Shown one piece after another: positions 1 through 8,839 of a DNA stretch of 64,000 bases (positions are counted from its first letter, which is position 1; every line of letters begins with the position of its first letter). This DNA comes from CAVYXA01 sp963846775 (lineage in GTDB: Bacteria; Verrucomicrobiota; Verrucomicrobiia; Chthoniobacterales; UBA10450). Made by a program: the position numbers and the translations under genes. The stretch covers positions 302,215 through 366,214 of the forward strand of contig CAWJXB010000001.1 in the NCBI GenBank assembly GCA_963846775.1. Direction: 5' to 3'. The notes under the pieces are model-generated. The model was not told where the DNA came from, searched no databases, and saw nothing but the letters and a program-made list of their open reading frames with translations.

Positions 1-288
1 CTGCACCAACTCGCGTTGCACGCCGGGATCATCGAAGTGCGGATGATTAAAACCGACGGTCAGTGATCCGAAGAATCCGTACAGATCGATCAGCCGCCGG
101 TCATCGACGGCATTATGCAAATACGAGCCCCGGCTTTTCTCGAGATCGACCACGATCTTAAAACCGTCGAGCAAGATGTGTTGCTCGATCGTTTCGAGAA
201 TCTCCGACGGCACTACTCCTTTTTTATCGCTCTTTCTCGTGCGGCTTCGAAGTGAAGCCGCCTCCGTGAGCACGGGCGGCATACTCAT
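1..288 (-). CDS. lat: L-lysine 6-transaminase, 5' part only (runs off the window)
   Basis: Read on the minus strand from ATG at 286-288, the frame is open to the window edge (96 codons). After a poorly conserved start it reads like the N-terminal segment of PLP-dependent class III lysine epsilon-aminotransferases: a helix ending in EQHILLDGF, then IVVDLEKSRGSYL, then a strand with DLYGFFGSLTVGFNHP. That order matches what I recall of the family, where the substrate-side loop follows Leu-Tyr/Phe-Gly/Thr-Phe-Phe. The catalytic lysine and PLP site lie outside the window. The family moves the epsilon-amino group of lysine to 2-oxoglutarate. A second in-frame ATG two codons in (280-282) is an alternative start. 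The function call rests on a short segment. Confidence 0.72.
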   Translation of the reverse strand, partial: MSMPPVLTEAASLRSRTRKSDKKGVVPSEILETIEQHILLDGFKIVVDLEKSRGSYLHNAVDDRRLIDLYGFFGSLTVGFNHPHFDDPGVQRELVQ

Positions 289-395
289 CCGTTGATCGTA
301 ATCTCAGACGTTAGTTCGGTCAATGGGTAGCGCCGAGTTGCGCACTGTGCCAAGGTTCGACTCGCGATAGTAAGAAAAGGAGCCCTCACCCATAC

Positions 396-414
396 CCTCT
401 CCCCGAGGGAGAGG
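396..414. repeat. Short palindrome upstream of glnS
   Basis: CCTCTCCC, a 3-nt loop, then GGGAGAGG form an 8-bp stem in the 234-bp space between the divergent lat and glnS genes. A second small palindrome, GTAGCGCTAC, lies at 458-467. The surrounding text resembles dispersed non-coding repeats rather than a promoter, and no clear -35/-10 pair for glnS was found. Nothing else was seen in this gap. Confidence 0.5.
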
Positions 415-522
415 CGGACGGCGAAAGCCGAGCCGGACTGGCATTGGCAGGGGAGATGTAGCGCTACTCAGTCGGCCGCAAGTTGTCGATCTGCGCGTTC
501 GCCGATAGCTTGGCGCCTTGCA

Positions 523-2250
523 ATGACGACTCAAACTGAAACGCCTTCGGATTTTATTCGCGACGTCGTCGCGGAGGATGTCCGAACGGGAAAATACAAG
601 AAAATTGTGACCCGATTTCCACCGGAGCCGAATGGTTATCTGCATATCGGGCACGCGAAATCGATTTGTCTCAATTTCGGGATCGCGCGCGAGTTCGGCG
701 GCATTTGCAACATCCGCATGGACGATACGAACCCGACCAAGGAGGAAACCGAGTATGTCGATTCGATCATGGCCGATGTGCGTTGGTTGATCGACGGTTG
801 GGCCGACAAGAACCTCGGTGGCGCGCCGCTCTACACTTCCGACTACTTCGACAAACTTTACGAATACGCGGTCGATCTTACGCGCAAAGGAAAAGCGTAT
901 GTAGACGATCTGTCCCAAGATCAAACTGATGAATACCGGCGTATCGGCAAAGGGAGTCCGTTTCGGAATCGCCCGGAAGAGGAAAATATAGATCTGCTCG
1001 CGCGGATGAAAGCCGGCGAATTTCCCGATGGCGCTAAAACGTTGCGGGCAAAGATCGACATGGCCGCGCCAAATGTTTGGCTGCGCGATCCGGTTCTTTA
1101 TCGAATTAAACACGCGTCGCACCATCACACCGGCGACAAATGGTGCATTTATCCGATGTACGATTGGGCGCACACGCTGAGCGATTACATCGAGGGAATC
1201 ACGCATTCGGTCTGCACACTAGAGTTCGAAGTGCACCGGCCGCTTTACGATTGGATCCTGGACGCGCTCGAGTTGCGTGAGCCGCGTCCGCATCAGTACC
1301 AGTTCGCCAGGCTGAATCTCACCTACACCGTGATCAGCAAACGCAAATTGATCCAGCTGGTGAATGAGAAACTCGTGAACGGCTGGGACGATCCGCGGAT
1401 GTTGACCATTTCAGGGCTGCGCCGGCGCGGCGTGACGGCAAGCGCGTTGCGCGCGTTCGCCTATAACATCGGCATCACAAAATATCCGAGCATGACCGAG
1501 ATGGCGGTGCTCGAACATACCTTGCGCGACGAGCTCAATCGCACCGCCACGCGCCGGCTCGCCGTGCTGCGGCCGATCAAAGTCGTGCTCACGAATTATC
1601 CCGAAGAAAAAACCGAAGAGCTCGACGCGATCAATAATCCGGAAGATCCGAGCGCCGGCACGCGCAAGGTCCCTTTTAGTCGCGAGCTTTACATCGATCG
1701 CGACGATTTCATGGAAACTCCGCCGCCGAAATATTTTCGGCTGCGGCCGGGCGGCGAAGTGCGGCTCAAATACGCTTACATCATCAAATGCGATGAAGTC
1801 GTAAAAGACATCGCCGGCAAGGTGATCGAGCTGCGATGCACGGTCGATCTGGAGAGCAAATCAGGCGGCGCGACCGCGAACCGGAAAGTGAAAGGGACAA
1901 TTCATTGGGTCAGCGTGGCGCATGCGGTCGATGCGGAAGTTCGATTGTATGATCGATTATTCGGCGTTCCAGAGCCAGACTCCGCCTCTGCCAAAGGCCC
2001 CGGCGTGACAGGGCCGCCGCGTGATTTCAAATCGTTTATCAATCCGAACTCGCTCGAGATCGTGACCGCGAAGTGCGAGCCGGCGTTAAAGAACGCGCGC
2101 CCGGACGAGCGTTATCAATTCGAGCGGCTCGGCTATTTCGCTCTCGATCCCGATTCGACAAAGGATCGCCAAGTCTGGAACCGTACGATCACGTTGAAAG
2201 ACGCGTGGGCGAAATTGGAGGGACGCGCGTCGTCGCGTCCCAAAAGTTAG
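523..2250 (+). CDS. glnS: Glutaminyl-tRNA synthetase (GlnRS)
   Basis: Class Ic aminoacyl-tRNA synthetase of 575 residues that charges tRNA-Gln with glutamine. PPEPNGYLHIGH places the HIGH signature at residues 41-44. The KMSKS-equivalent is VISKR at about 270-274, as is usual for GlnRS. The anticodon-binding beta-barrels occupy roughly 340-560. The length fits the family (about 550). An extra Ser/Ala/Gly/Pro-rich stretch of about a dozen residues sits near residue 490, between the barrel strands. The last codons form a GC hairpin (2221-2240). A tRNA-Gln(CUG) gene lies 8 kb downstream. Having GlnRS suggests direct charging of tRNA-Gln, but the window cannot show whether GatCAB is absent. The ATG start has no strong Shine-Dalgarno. 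Confidence 0.97.
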   Translation: MTTQTETPSDFIRDVVAEDVRTGKYKKIVTRFPPEPNGYLHIGHAKSICLNFGIAREFGGICNIRMDDTNPTKEETEYVDSIMADVRWLIDGWADKNLGGAPLYTSDYFDKLYEYAVDLTRKGKAYVDDLSQDQTDEYRRIGKGSPFRNRPEEENIDLLARMKAGEFPDGAKTLRAKIDMAAPNVWLRDPVLYRIKHASHHHTGDKWCIYPMYDWAHTLSDYIEGITHSVCTLEFEVHRPLYDWILDALELREPRPHQYQFARLNLTYTVISKRKLIQLVNEKLVNGWDDPRMLTISGLRRRGVTASALRAFAYNIGITKYPSMTEMAVLEHTLRDELNRTATRRLAVLRPIKVVLTNYPEEKTEELDAINNPEDPSAGTRKVPFSRELYIDRDDFMETPPPKYFRLRPGGEVRLKYAYIIKCDEVVKDIAGKVIELRCTVDLESKSGGATANRKVKGTIHWVSVAHAVDAEVRLYDRLFGVPEPDSASAKGPGVTGPPRDFKSFINPNSLEIVTAKCEPALKNARPDERYQFERLGYFALDPDSTKDRQVWNRTITLKDAWAKLEGRASSRPKS

Positions 2251-2272
2251 GGACACGACAGCGCGTGTCCCT
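2249..2272. terminator. Hairpin at the end of glnS
   Basis: AGGGACACG, a 6-nt loop, then CGTGTCCCT give a perfect 9-bp stem that begins inside the glnS stop codon. There is no T-run, so it may act with the next hairpin (2309-2330) or be a dispersed palindrome that terminates in both directions between the convergent glnS and VOC genes. Confidence 0.5.
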
Positions 2273-2308
2273 CCATCAAAACGTCATCGATCTCTCCATC
2301 AATCGTAT

Positions 2309-2330
2309 GCCGGCCGCGCCAGCGGCCGGC
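2309..2330. terminator. 9-bp GC palindrome between convergent genes
   Basis: GCCGGCCGC, loop GCCA, then GCGGCCGGC form a perfect stem ending 2 nt before the stop codon of the minus-strand VOC gene. It is followed by GCTACAG, the same end motif seen in the TGTAG/CTACAG palindromes near the RAYT gene, so it may be half of one of those elements. It could serve as a bidirectional terminator. Confidence 0.5.
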
Positions 2331-2331
2331 G

Positions 2332-2715
2332 CTACAGGTTATACGCCAGCTTGTGCGTCGGCTGATAAAGCTGCATGTCATCCGCGCCGGGCACGACCAT
2401 CATGATCACGCGACCGTACTCGCGTTCCTCGATTTCTCCTCGGAACTGCGCGCCTTTCGCCCGCAACCCAGCCACCGTCACCTCGATATCATCGCACATG
2501 AGCGCGATCGAATGCTGCCGCGGGTGATCATAAGTTTTGCCTTCCCACTCGCTGTGGGTCGGGTGCACGCCCATCTCGCTCGGTCCCGATTTGAAGATGA
2601 GCCAGTCGCTATCCCAATCTTCAGCCACATACTTCCAGCCGAGCACGTCCCGCAGAAACGCCCGCGTCGCCTGAGCGTCATCGGAGTAAATCAAGGTGTG
2701 AATCGAGGTAATCAT
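2332..2715 (-). CDS. VOC-family (glyoxalase/bleomycin-resistance-like) protein
   Basis: A 127-residue protein of the vicinal oxygen chelate superfamily, with one beta-alpha-beta-beta-beta pair. It opens with SIHTLIYSDDAQATRAFL and DVLGW, then a second module with HSIALMCDDIEVTVAGLRAKG and GRVIMMVVPGADDMQLYQP. His and Glu/Gln residues at the expected strand positions could bind a metal, but the substrate cannot be read from sequence. The length is typical for single-domain VOC proteins that work as dimers. It is a lone gene, convergent with glnS. Start ATG 2713-2715. Confidence 0.85.
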   Translation of the reverse strand: MITSIHTLIYSDDAQATRAFLRDVLGWKYVAEDWDSDWLIFKSGPSEMGVHPTHSEWEGKTYDHPRQHSIALMCDDIEVTVAGLRAKGAQFRGEIEEREYGRVIMMVVPGADDMQLYQPTHKLAYNL

Positions 2716-2759
2716 AAGGTTGGCAAGTTACATCAACTCCGCACGTCGGGTTGCAAGAT

Positions 2760-2891
2760 TCACGGCCTGACCTCTTCAGTTCTCATATCCGGTGACCACT
2801 CACGCTGAATCGCCGCAGCTAATTTCTCAAACTCCTTCCATTCTACGTTGGTAGGTGCCGGAATATCCGAGAAGCCGAGGCACGATTTCAT
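2760..2891 (-). CDS. Possible 43-residue small protein
   Basis: ATG at 2889-2891 opens a 43-codon frame ending TGA at 2760-2762. It reads MKSCLGFSDIPAPTNVEWKE, followed by a Lys/Ala helix and an acidic end. Amphipathic spacing and sensible codon choice make it better than random, but there is no recognised domain and no clear ribosome site. It could also be the relic of a longer gene. It lies in the only gap between the VOC gene and the YdeI-like gene, all on the minus strand. Confidence 0.3.
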   Translation of the reverse strand: MKSCLGFSDIPAPTNVEWKEFEKLAAAIQREWSPDMRTEEVRP

Positions 2892-2940
2892 AAGGAAATG
2901 ATGGCTCGAGTTCCGTTTAACGCGACAAACGGGTATTCGT

Positions 2941-3492
2941 CTAGGTCGCCGCTTTAGGAGCGCTCAAGCTTTTATCGTAGAACCCCGACCTGTCAAAGCA
3001 GCAAGGGCGGCGTTTCCCGGCGGTGAGCATCGAGCAGGCATTTTTGATCCGACGCGCGCGCGTCTCTGGTTGCTTGGCGGAGGTGATCCACTGGATCCAA
3101 TCTCGGCGCGCAATGCTCGTGATGTCCAACCACAATTTTTTCGCCTTCGGGGCGGCCGCGAGAGCTTTTCTCAAATCTGCCGGCACCGTGGGTTCCGGTT
3201 CCTCTGCCGCGGGCGCGATCTCGAGGCTAACAACGTCGCCTACTTCTGCGCCGGCAGCTTCGCGCAGCTTCCGCTCCACTTTGAGCCAGTGGCTTTTTTG
3301 GCCGTCTGGCTCGAGCGTCGCTTGGAACGGGAAGCCATTGAGCGTGCCTTCAATTGCCGTCATCCCGCGCGAGGGGAGTTTCGCACTGGTGTTCTTTGGC
3401 AGGATGAGAAAGGTCCAGCCCCGAATGCTTTCGGGGTCGCTTTCGGCTGGCCGGAAGAGTTTCGCTTTGAAACGGATCAAGGTTTTGGTCAT
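2941..3492 (-). CDS. DUF1905 / YdeI-OmdA-like protein
   Basis: A 183-residue protein. The N-terminal half (about residues 8-95) is a DUF1905 small beta-barrel: RFKAKLF..., SRGMTAIEGTLNGFPF, EVGDVVSLEI. The C-terminal half carries the YdeI/OmdA signature: PADLRKALAAAPKAKKLWLDIT, then RRDWIQWITSAKQPETRARR. Proteins of this type are called bacteriocin-protection or OmpD-associated; the molecular function is not established. The frame is open for another 83 codons upstream, but MTKTLIRFK at 3490-3492 is where family similarity starts, and the longer version would run into the divergent gene's promoter. Confidence 0.85.
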   Translation of the reverse strand: MTKTLIRFKAKLFRPAESDPESIRGWTFLILPKNTSAKLPSRGMTAIEGTLNGFPFQATLEPDGQKSHWLKVERKLREAAGAEVGDVVSLEIAPAAEEPEPTVPADLRKALAAAPKAKKLWLDITSIARRDWIQWITSAKQPETRARRIKNACSMLTAGKRRPCCFDRSGFYDKSLSAPKAAT

Positions 3493-3661
3493 TTGCTTTG
3501 TTTTACTAACTGATGCTGAGCAAGCACAAGTGATTCGCGCGCCGCAGCTCTTTTGAACCGCACTCGCCCCGCGGAAATTGCCAGAGGCCCGCGCTGGCTT
3601 ACATAGCCCGTCAGGACCTGTGCTGCGGCGACGGAGTTGCATCGCCTGATACTGTTGCCAA

Positions 3662-5164
3662 ATGCAGTTGTCGCGAGGTAATGGAAAGAGCGGGCTGCTT
3701 CTGGTCTTCGGCCTGGCTGGAGCGATCTTGATCGCGCACATCCTGACTGGTGAGCGTTACGGGTTCCATCGGGACGAGCTTGCGACGCTGGATGACGCAC
3801 GCCACCTAGCGTGGGGCTATGTCGCTTATCCTCCGGTTACTCCATTTTTTGGATGGTTGTCGCTGCGCTTTTTCGGCACTTCGCTTACAGGGTTCCGCGT
3901 TTTCGCCGCACTGGCTGCCAGCGGAGGTGTGGTGATGACAGGTTTGCTGGCGCGGGAGCTGGGCGGTGGTCGCGGGGCGATGCTGCTGGCCGCGCTCGCG
4001 GCGATGCCCTTTTCGCTCGGGTGTGGCAGCCTAATGCAATACGTCGCGTTTGAGTATTTCTGGTGGATCACGGCCGCCTACTTTTTCGTTCGCCTCTGCA
4101 AATCGGAAGACCCGCGCTGGTGGCTGCCGCTTGGTGCGATCTTTGGGATCGGGATGCTGACCAAGTACAGCATGCTTTTCTGTATAGCAGGCATAGTCAT
4201 AGGAGTAATCGCGACGCCTCTCCGGCGGCAGCTTGCAAGTAAGTGGCTCTGGCTGGGAGCTGCTTTATCAGTGCTCGTCTTCCTGCCGAATGTGATCTGG
4301 CAGGCCCAACACCATTTCATCTCCCTGGAGTTCCTGCGTCATATCCATGCGCGCGACGTGCGGATCGGACGAACGAAGGATTTTCTGCCCGATCAGTTGA
4401 GCATCAATCTCTTCGGTTTGCCGCTGGCGCTGGCTGGTCTGGCTTACTACTTCTTTGCGCCTAACGCAAAGCAGGGGCGAGCACTGGGCTGGCTATACGT
4501 GGTTCCGTTCATCCTGTTCTTCGTTTTGCACGGCCGCGGTTACTATCTCGCGCCCGCGTATCCTTTACTTTTTGCAGGCGGCGCGGTGTGGCTGGAGAAG
4601 ACTGTCAGCCGGTGGCAGCCACGTTTCCGGCGCCTGACCTACGTGGCCGTCGGCCTTGCTTTATTCGCGGGCGGCGCGGTCGCCGGCGCGGTCGTGCTCC
4701 CGATCGCACCGATTCATTCACGCTGGTGGAATTTCGCCGTCGCGAACAACGGCGACCTGGTCGAGGAAATCGGCTGGCCGGAACTGGTCGAGACGTTGGC
4801 CCGGGTGCGCGATCGGCTGCCGGCAGCAGATCGAGAGCGGCTCGGAATTTTGGCCGGGAATTACGGCGAAGCTGGAGCCATCAACCTCTATGGGTCCCAG
4901 CACGGTTTGCCACCGGCGATCAGCGGCACGAATTCCTTTTGGTGGCGCGGTTACGGGAATCCGCCTCCCGAAGTTGTCATCGTCGTCGGCTTCGACCGCG
5001 AGTTTGTGGATTATTATTTCCGGTCGGCCGAGTTAGTGGCGCACACCTCAAATCGCCAAGGGGTCGTGAACGAGGAGACAAGGGAACACCCGGACATCTT
5101 TCTCTGTCGCGGACTGAAGGTGCCGTGGGATCAATTTTGGAAGACGTTTCAGCGTTTTGGATAG
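3662..5164 (+). CDS. GT39/ArnT-like membrane glycosyltransferase
   Basis: A 500-residue polytopic membrane protein. The first luminal loop carries FHRDELATLDDARH with the Asp-Glu pair at 38-39, typical of dolichyl- or undecaprenyl-phosphate-sugar-dependent transferases (PMT_2/ArnT fold). WGYVAYPPVTPFFG follows. About ten hydrophobic segments extend to about residue 350, then a periplasmic domain of about 150 residues. Such enzymes move a sugar from a lipid carrier to a lipid or protein; neither donor nor acceptor can be read here. It stands alone, divergent from the DUF1905 gene and convergent with gltX. Start ATG 3662. Confidence 0.85.
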   Translation: MQLSRGNGKSGLLLVFGLAGAILIAHILTGERYGFHRDELATLDDARHLAWGYVAYPPVTPFFGWLSLRFFGTSLTGFRVFAALAASGGVVMTGLLARELGGGRGAMLLAALAAMPFSLGCGSLMQYVAFEYFWWITAAYFFVRLCKSEDPRWWLPLGAIFGIGMLTKYSMLFCIAGIVIGVIATPLRRQLASKWLWLGAALSVLVFLPNVIWQAQHHFISLEFLRHIHARDVRIGRTKDFLPDQLSINLFGLPLALAGLAYYFFAPNAKQGRALGWLYVVPFILFFVLHGRGYYLAPAYPLLFAGGAVWLEKTVSRWQPRFRRLTYVAVGLALFAGGAVAGAVVLPIAPIHSRWWNFAVANNGDLVEEIGWPELVETLARVRDRLPAADRERLGILAGNYGEAGAINLYGSQHGLPPAISGTNSFWWRGYGNPPPEVVIVVGFDREFVDYYFRSAELVAHTSNRQGVVNEETREHPDIFLCRGLKVPWDQFWKTFQRFG

Positions 5165-5288
5165 TGATGTCCGGCGGCAGTTTGCAAATCAAGCCAGGAT
5201 CGCTCCACAAGCGTAACCAGGCCTTCGCGCACGAATGCGAGGATTTTATCGGAACCTCCGTACGTAAAGTGATTTCTGGCGCACTACA

Positions 5289-6617
5289 CTAGAAGCCTGT
5301 CTTCCGAAGCGCGCGATCGATTCGCTCGATCACTTTTTCTTTTCCAAGGACCTCCAGCAAATGATAGAGGCTGGGACCGGCGTTGCTGCCGGTCACAGCG
5401 AGCCGCGTTGGATGCACAATCGCGCCGACTTTTACGGCGAGATTCGTAGCGGTTGATTTCATAGTCTTTTCAATTTCGTTGGCGGTGAAGTTGTCGGTCT
5501 TGGCAAACGCATCGCGGACGGCTTGTAACCGCGGCTTGTTTTCGACGGTGAAATGTTTGGCGACGCCTTCGGGGTTATATTCGAAATCGTCGGTAAAATA
5601 GAAACCGCAGTACGCCGGTAGCTCATCGAATGTGTTGATCTTGCCTTTGCAGGTTTGTAGCGCGGCGTGGACGTATTCGTCGGAGAAATTGTCGAGCTTA
5701 ACTCCACGGGCGCGCAGTTCTTTCACCGCGCGATCGTGGAACTCGGAATCGCTCAGCTCGCGCGCGTATTCGCCGTTCAGCCAAAGCAGCTTGGCCGGAT
5801 CGAACGTTGCCGCATTTCGATGAACATTGCGCAGATCGAAAAGCCGGATGCTCTCGGCGATGTCGATCTTTTCACGATTATCCTTTGGCGACCAGCCGAG
5901 CAGGCACAGGTAATTTCGCACCGCTGCGGGGAGATAACCGCGCTGGATGTAATACTCGACCCGCGCGCCTTCGTCGCGCTTGCTCATTTTTGTGCCGCCG
6001 GGGTTCAGGATGAGCGGGATGTGCGCGTATTGCGGCGGCTCGGCGCCGAGCGCGCGAACAATTTCGATATGCTTGGGCGTATTTGAGAGATGATCTTCGC
6101 CCCGGATCACGTGGGAGATTTTCATTTCGAGATCGTCAACCACATTCACGAAATGAAAAATCCACGAGCCGTCCGGGCGACGGATGGTCATGTCGGGGTG
6201 CGTGTCGGGATTGCTGAGGTCGAAATCGATCCTGCCGCAGACGAGATCATCGACGATGACGTGCTCGCGCGGCGACCGAAACCGCAGCGCCCCCTGGTCT
6301 TCGAAAATGTGACCGGCATCCTGAAGTTTTTTCAGGTAACGCTGGTAGAGTTCCGTGCGTTCGCTTTGCAAATACGGGCCGAAATCGCCGCCGAGTTTCG
6401 GGCCTTCATCCCAGTTTAAGCCAAGCCATTGCAGCCCTTCGTAGATCGCCGCCATTCCCTCTTCGATGTTGCGCGTGCGATCGGTGTCTTCGATGCGCAA
6501 AACAAATTTGCCGCCGTGATGTCGCGCGAAAAGCCAGTTGAACAGCGCCGTGCGCGCGCCGCCAATGTGCAGAAAGCCGGTGGGTGATGGGGCGAAACGG
6601 ACACGGATTTCGGCCAT
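5289..6617 (-). CDS. gltX: Glutamyl-tRNA synthetase (GluRS)
   Basis: Class Ib synthetase of 442 residues that charges tRNA-Glu. Residues 6-20 read RFAPSPTGFLHIGG (HIGH equivalent HIGG at 17-20). The second signature, KMSKRDEG, is at 210-217. The C-terminal anticodon-binding helical domain follows, slightly shorter than the usual ~470 residues. The Met start is well placed against the conserved RVRFAPSPTG. Together with glnS 3 kb upstream it gives separate charging routes for Glu and Gln. A palindromic repeat occupies the space upstream (6625-6697). Confidence 0.97.
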   Translation of the reverse strand: MAEIRVRFAPSPTGFLHIGGARTALFNWLFARHHGGKFVLRIEDTDRTRNIEEGMAAIYEGLQWLGLNWDEGPKLGGDFGPYLQSERTELYQRYLKKLQDAGHIFEDQGALRFRSPREHVIVDDLVCGRIDFDLSNPDTHPDMTIRRPDGSWIFHFVNVVDDLEMKISHVIRGEDHLSNTPKHIEIVRALGAEPPQYAHIPLILNPGGTKMSKRDEGARVEYYIQRGYLPAAVRNYLCLLGWSPKDNREKIDIAESIRLFDLRNVHRNAATFDPAKLLWLNGEYARELSDSEFHDRAVKELRARGVKLDNFSDEYVHAALQTCKGKINTFDELPAYCGFYFTDDFEYNPEGVAKHFTVENKPRLQAVRDAFAKTDNFTANEIEKTMKSTATNLAVKVGAIVHPTRLAVTGSNAGPSLYHLLEVLGKEKVIERIDRALRKTGF

Positions 6618-6624
6618 GCACTCT

Positions 6625-6697
6625 CTGTAGCGGCGCTCTGCGAGCGTCGCAAATCCTCTGGCGGAAAAATGGCGACGGTCATAGACCGCCGCTACAG
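6625..6697. repeat. 73-bp CTGTAG...CTACAG palindromic element
   Basis: Ends CTGTAGCGGCG (6625-6635) and CGCCGCTACAG (6687-6697) are perfect 11-bp inverted repeats, with secondary GCG-rich inner arms. The same outer motif bounds the two elements beside the RAYT transposase at 11.3-11.9 kb and appears as TGTAGCGGCG at 42.7 kb. This fits a REP/REPIN family mobilised by a RAYT. It lies between the divergent gltX and hppA genes. Confidence 0.75.
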
Positions 6698-6720
6698 AAG
6701 CGAGGGGTCAAAGATAGGCT

Positions 6721-6748
6721 TTGCCAGGCGAAGGATTCTTCATAAAGT
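6721..6748 (+). promoter_or_regulatory. Possible sigma-70-type promoter of hppA
   Basis: TTGCCA (6721-6726), a 16-bp spacer and TAAAGT (6743-6748) lie 25 bp before the hppA ATG. The -35 matches the consensus at five of six positions and the -10 at four of six. This is only a visual match; short motifs of this kind occur by chance. Confidence 0.25.
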
Positions 6749-6772
6749 CGTGCGCTTTAATTCCTACCGGTT

Positions 6773-8839
6773 ATGACTTGCCTTGCCTTCGACCTTCTCC
6801 ATTCCGGGATCTCTTTGTCGATGTGGTGTGCGGCGATCGGTCTGCTCGCAGCTTTCATTTTGATTGCGCTGATTAGGCGTTTGCCGGCGGGTAACGAACG
6901 GATGCGGCAGATTTCCTCGGCCATACAGGAGGGCGCAAAGGCCTATCTGAATCGCCAGCTCATGACCATCAGCGCAGTCGCGGTTGTGATTTTTATTCTC
7001 CTTTGGATCTTCAAAGATCACCCGACTGCGATCGGTTTTGTGATCGGCGCCTTTTGCTCGCTTTCGGCCGGTTTCATCGGCATGCGCGTTGCGGTCATCA
7101 CGAACGTACGGACGACTCAGGCGGCGACAAACTCGCTCCTGGCGGCATTGCGCGTCGCTTTTAACGGCGGAGCTGTCACTGGTCTGCTCGTGGTTGGTCT
7201 CGCGCTCCTCGCGGTATCGATCTTTTATACCGTCGCTGGTAACATGATTGGACACGACGCGGCTGTGCGCAGCCTGATCGGTCTGGCTCTGGGCGCGAGC
7301 TTGATCAGCGTGTTCGCGCGACTCGGTGGCGGAATCTATACCAAAGCAGCCGATGTCGGCGCCGATCTCGTGGGCAAGATCGAGAAGGGCCTGGAAGAAG
7401 ACGATCCGCGAAATCCCGCTACCATTGCCGATAATGTTGGAGACAACGTGGGCGATTGCGCCGGTATGGCCGCGGACGTTTTCGAAACTTATGCGGTCAG
7501 CCTCATTGGTGCGATTTTGGTCGGTGCGCTCACGCTCGCGGCGGAACCGGCAGCTGTGATTTATCCCTTTGTCCTGGGTGGAATTTCGGTGCTCGGCGCA
7601 ATCTGCGGAATTCTTTTCGTAAACATCAGCCGCGGAAAACCCGGCACCGTCTTGATGGGCGCGGTCGGAACAAGCGCACTCGTTTCCGCCATTCTGTTTT
7701 GGCCGGCGACGCACCGCTTGTTTCCTAATGGTGTCACCATCGGCGGAGTCGCCCATTCGCCGAACGATCTTTATTTCGCGTCAATTGTGGGCCTCGTCAT
7801 GACCGCTGTGGTCGTGGTGATCACCGATTATTTTACGTCGATGCGTTTTCATCCGGTGCAAAAAATCGCGCGCGCGTCGGAGACTGGACACGCCACCAAC
7901 ATCATCGCCGGTCTGGCGGTTGGTCAGCATGCCACCGCCTTGCCCGTGGGCTTCATCGGCATCGCTATCCTGCTCAGCGTTCATTTCGCCGGTCTCTACG
8001 GAATTGCGATCGCTGTGATGTCGATGTTGTCGATGGCGGGCATCATCATTTCGCTCGATTCTTTTGGCCCGATTACCGACAACGCCGGAGGAATCGCGGT
8101 CATGAGCAATCTGCCCAGGGGAGTTCGTGAGACGACCGACAAGCTTGACGCCGTCGGTAACACCATGAAGGCGGTCACGAAAGGTTACGCTATTGCGTCT
8201 GCCGGATTGGCCGCGCTGGTCCTGTTCGGGTCGTACGTCGAAGAATTGAAGGCCCATAACCCCGCCTTTGCGCAGTTCACCTTTTCGCTCACCGAGCCGA
8301 AGGTGATCATTGGTTTGTTCATCGGTGGATTGCTGCCGTTTATTTTTACGGCGTTCAGCATGGACGCGGTGGGCAAGGCGGCCGGCGCGGTCGTGCGCGA
8401 GGTGCGCCGGCAAATTCAAGCACATCCCGGAATCATGACCGGCCAGGACACGCCCGAGTACGGAACATGTGTTGATATTGTGACCAAGGCGGCATTGCGC
8501 GAAATGATCGTTCCGGCGTTGTTGCCATTGGTTTTTGTTGTTGGCGTTGCCTTGATCAAACCGCTCGGCCCCGTCGTTCTTGGTGGAGTATTGGTTGGCA
8601 CAATCGTGACTGGATTGTTCGTGGCCATCGCGATGACCTCCGGCGGCGGCGCCTGGGACAACGCCAAGAAATTTATCGAGGAAGGACATTACGGTGGCAA
8701 AGGCTCGTTCGCTCATGCCGCGGCGGTCACGGGCGATACCGTCGGTGATCCCTACAAGGACACAGCCGGTCCGGCGATCAATCCCATGATCAAAGTGGTG
8801 AACATCATGGCGATCCTGATTATCCCGATCTTCTTTTAG
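6773..8839 (+). CDS. hppA: Membrane-bound proton-pumping pyrophosphatase, K+-independent type
   Basis: A 688-residue integral membrane protein that couples pyrophosphate hydrolysis to ion pumping, with about 16 hydrophobic segments. The active-site loops are clear: DVGADLVGKIEKGLEEDDPR, then ATIADNVGDNVGDCAGMAAD, and near the C-terminus GDTVGDPYKDTAGPAINP. The subtype-deciding loop reads GNTMKAVTKGYAI, with Lys at residue 466 and Thr three residues on. In published comparisons Lys there (in place of Ala) marks K+-independent H+-pumps, so a proton pump rather than a Na+/K+-dependent one is inferred. It would recycle pyrophosphate from tRNA charging and polymer synthesis. Single gene, followed by a large palindromic element. 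Confidence 0.96.
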   Translation: MTCLAFDLLHSGISLSMWCAAIGLLAAFILIALIRRLPAGNERMRQISSAIQEGAKAYLNRQLMTISAVAVVIFILLWIFKDHPTAIGFVIGAFCSLSAGFIGMRVAVITNVRTTQAATNSLLAALRVAFNGGAVTGLLVVGLALLAVSIFYTVAGNMIGHDAAVRSLIGLALGASLISVFARLGGGIYTKAADVGADLVGKIEKGLEEDDPRNPATIADNVGDNVGDCAGMAADVFETYAVSLIGAILVGALTLAAEPAAVIYPFVLGGISVLGAICGILFVNISRGKPGTVLMGAVGTSALVSAILFWPATHRLFPNGVTIGGVAHSPNDLYFASIVGLVMTAVVVVITDYFTSMRFHPVQKIARASETGHATNIIAGLAVGQHATALPVGFIGIAILLSVHFAGLYGIAIAVMSMLSMAGIIISLDSFGPITDNAGGIAVMSNLPRGVRETTDKLDAVGNTMKAVTKGYAIASAGLAALVLFGSYVEELKAHNPAFAQFTFSLTEPKVIIGLFIGGLLPFIFTAFSMDAVGKAAGAVVREVRRQIQAHPGIMTGQDTPEYGTCVDIVTKAALREMIVPALLPLVFVVGVALIKPLGPVVLGGVLVGTIVTGLFVAIAMTSGGGAWDNAKKFIEEGHYGGKGSFAHAAAVTGDTVGDPYKDTAGPAINPMIKVVNIMAILIIPIFF

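Noticed and set aside
484..522. T-box or riboswitch leader for glnS
   Set aside because: No specifier loop, antiterminator or aptamer-like structure could be found in the short leader.
304..1206. Long minus-strand frame opposite glnS
   Set aside because: Antisense of the conserved GlnRS catalytic core; sequence shows no domain.
1970..2025. Mobile insertion inside glnS
   Set aside because: The Ser/Ala/Gly/Pro segment is in frame and short; it may be normal length variation between GlnRS proteins.
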